Source of the DNA: Ferruginibacter sp. | Lineage (GTDB): Bacteria; Bacteroidota; Bacteroidia; Chitinophagales; Chitinophagaceae | Reading direction: 5' to 3' | Assembly: GCA_030655145.1 (NCBI GenBank) | Contig: JAURWD010000278.1 | Coordinates: 1-33,249, forward strand | Length of the DNA stretch: 33,249 nucleotides | Shown: one piece after another, positions 32,380 to 33,249 of the stretch | Layout: each line of letters opens with the position of its first letter | Numbering within the stretch: position 1 is the first letter of the stretch | Translations under genes and position numbers: made by a program | The notes under the pieces: model-generated | Told to the model about the DNA's origin: nothing | Database searches by the model: none | The model's input: only the letters and a program-made list of their open reading frames with translations

Positions 32380-32736
32380 CAGTTTTACCTGCCTTATCAA
32401 AGATATTAGTAGGATGAACTTGATGCAAATCAGCCTGTTAAGGCTGTGAAACAGTTTTTTTGTGTGGTCAACTTTTGGAGCCATTTATCCGTATGAAGAA
32501 AAACATGCCAGTTTTTGAAGATTCTTTAACAGTAAGGCTTTCAGCGGATTGATCTTATATATTACATCGTATTTCCTAATCGTTTTTACCTGCTTAAAAG
32601 GTTATGTTTTCAGCCTTCTCCAGGCAGAAAAATATATTACATAAATCATTTATGGCACGATTTTGGAAATCTAGCGGTCGGGCGCCAAATTTTTATATTT
32701 CTTACGATTTTATTTTTTATCTAAAACAAAAATATC
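32380..32736. other. Intergenic region before the coiled-coil protein, no gene recognised
   Basis: 357 bp. It contains a possible plus-strand terminator at 32431-32461 and a 19-codon frame at 32493 that is too short and unsupported to call. The A/T-rich stretch 32640-32736 presumably carries the promoter of the gene at 32737, but no site matches the Bacteroidota consensus well. Confidence 0.4.
32431..32461 (+). terminator. Possible plus-strand terminator
   Basis: CTGTT (32435-32439) and AACAG (32450-32454) can pair and are followed by seven T; an overlapping alternative is CAGCC/GGCTG (32431-32446). No plus-strand gene ends nearby, so it may stop antisense transcription or be chance. Confidence 0.3.
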
Positions 32737-33249
32737 ATGAGCACTACAGATAATTTTCCAACAACAAATCCAGAAAATAGACCAGTAAAGAAAGACTACC
32801 GTAACGCAGTTATAGGTGTGTTAGCAGCTGGAGTTATAGGCCTGGGAGCTTTTCTCGCAGTTGATAAAAACAAAACCGGCGAGGTTATCAAACAGCAGGA
32901 GACACAGATTGCAACTGTATCTACAGAGAAAAGTGAAGTTCAAAAAAGTTTTGACGCATCTCTTGCACGTTTAGATTCTATGTCAAGCATTAACACTGGC
33001 TTGCAAGCTAAATTGACTGAAAAGAGCGGCGAAATCACGAAAGTAAAAGCAGAGATCCGCAGCATCTTAAATAAGAAAAACGCTACTGCTGCTGAACTTT
33101 CAAGAGCTAAATCTTTGATCGGAACGTTGAACGGAAAAATCGAAAACATGGAAGCCGAAATTGCACGTCTTTCACAGGATAATCAAACACTTACACAAGA
33201 TAAAGTTGTGTTGACCCAGGAAAAAGAGAAATTAACTCAAGACCTGACT
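32737..33249 (+). CDS. Membrane-anchored coiled-coil protein, 3' end outside window
   Basis: An ATG at 32737 opens a frame of 171 codons that runs off the window. After a polar N-terminus (about 20 residues) comes one hydrophobic helix (AVIGVLAAGVIGLGAFLAV), and then a long, charged alpha-helical region rich in K, E, Q, S and L (for example LQAKLTEKSGEITKVKAEIR, later repeated LTQDKVVLTQEKEKLTQDL), which should form a coiled coil. There is no signal-peptidase site, so it is an inner-membrane anchor with the helix projecting on one side. Such proteins can be structural or belong to OmpA- or gliding-related systems; the missing C-terminus would decide. The A/T-rich upstream region has no clear Shine-Dalgarno sequence. 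Confidence 0.78.
   Translation, partial: MSTTDNFPTTNPENRPVKKDYRNAVIGVLAAGVIGLGAFLAVDKNKTGEVIKQQETQIATVSTEKSEVQKSFDASLARLDSMSSINTGLQAKLTEKSGEITKVKAEIRSILNKKNATAAELSRAKSLIGTLNGKIENMEAEIARLSQDNQTLTQDKVVLTQEKEKLTQDLT

Noticed and set aside
32493-32552. 19-codon frame starting MKKNMPVFEDSL
   Set aside because: Too short, no ribosome-binding signal and no terminator tied to it.

Overview
The window looks like a chromosomal segment of a Bacteroidota bacterium, most likely of the Chitinophagaceae type. The pointers are a sensor kinase with a Reg_prop/Y_Y_Y periplasmic sensor, a DUF4394 lipoprotein, signal peptides ending in AQ, mostly weak Shine-Dalgarno signals, and promoter-like sites of the Bacteroidota form (TTG near -33, a TAnnTTTG-like box near -7). 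This family-level placement is inference; there is no rRNA or other marker gene.

Layout. 1-5810: the 3' end of a cation/proton antiporter with a stress-protein-like tail, a two-repeat DUF4394 lipoprotein, a secreted hypothetical protein, a HAD-type 5'-nucleotidase, a DUF1624/HGSNAT-like membrane protein and a CsbD-like stress protein. 6043-9312: a DJ-1/PfpI protein, a secreted hypothetical protein, a tiny membrane/coiled-coil protein, a secreted PHB-depolymerase-type esterase, and a translationally coupled membrane protein/XRE regulator pair preceded by three operator-like sites phased at exactly 21 bp. 9313-10738: a 45-codon basic small protein with its own terminator, and a dienelactone hydrolase. 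10753-19602: a giant (2949 aa) cyclic beta-1,2-glucan synthase-type enzyme. 19952-22924: a D-amino-acid oxidase and a secreted S9 peptidase. 24209-31314: a response regulator - Reg_prop histidine kinase - six-PAS histidine kinase operon on the minus strand. The window closes with the start of a membrane-anchored coiled-coil protein.

The most unusual content is a three-copy family of apparent non-coding RNA loci, all on the minus strand, that flank the two-component operon (23058-23508, 23794-24195, 31697-32379). Each locus has the same parts in the same order: a distal upstream block, an AGAGC-N6-GCTCT inverted repeat, a TTG/CATCTTTG promoter, A/C-rich linkers separating 2, 1 or 5 copies of a small stem-loop module, and a terminator hairpin with a conserved apical loop. 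The module's outer stems differ between copies but still pair (GGATC/GATCC, GGGTT/AACCC, GGTC/GACC, GCC/GGC). The reading frame is not kept between copies. I do not recognise this family. It is the best candidate here for an undescribed system.

The other genes are mainly housekeeping or envelope functions with short intergenic gaps. The signalling operon has no DNA-binding output domain of its own, so its target is not visible from the sequence.
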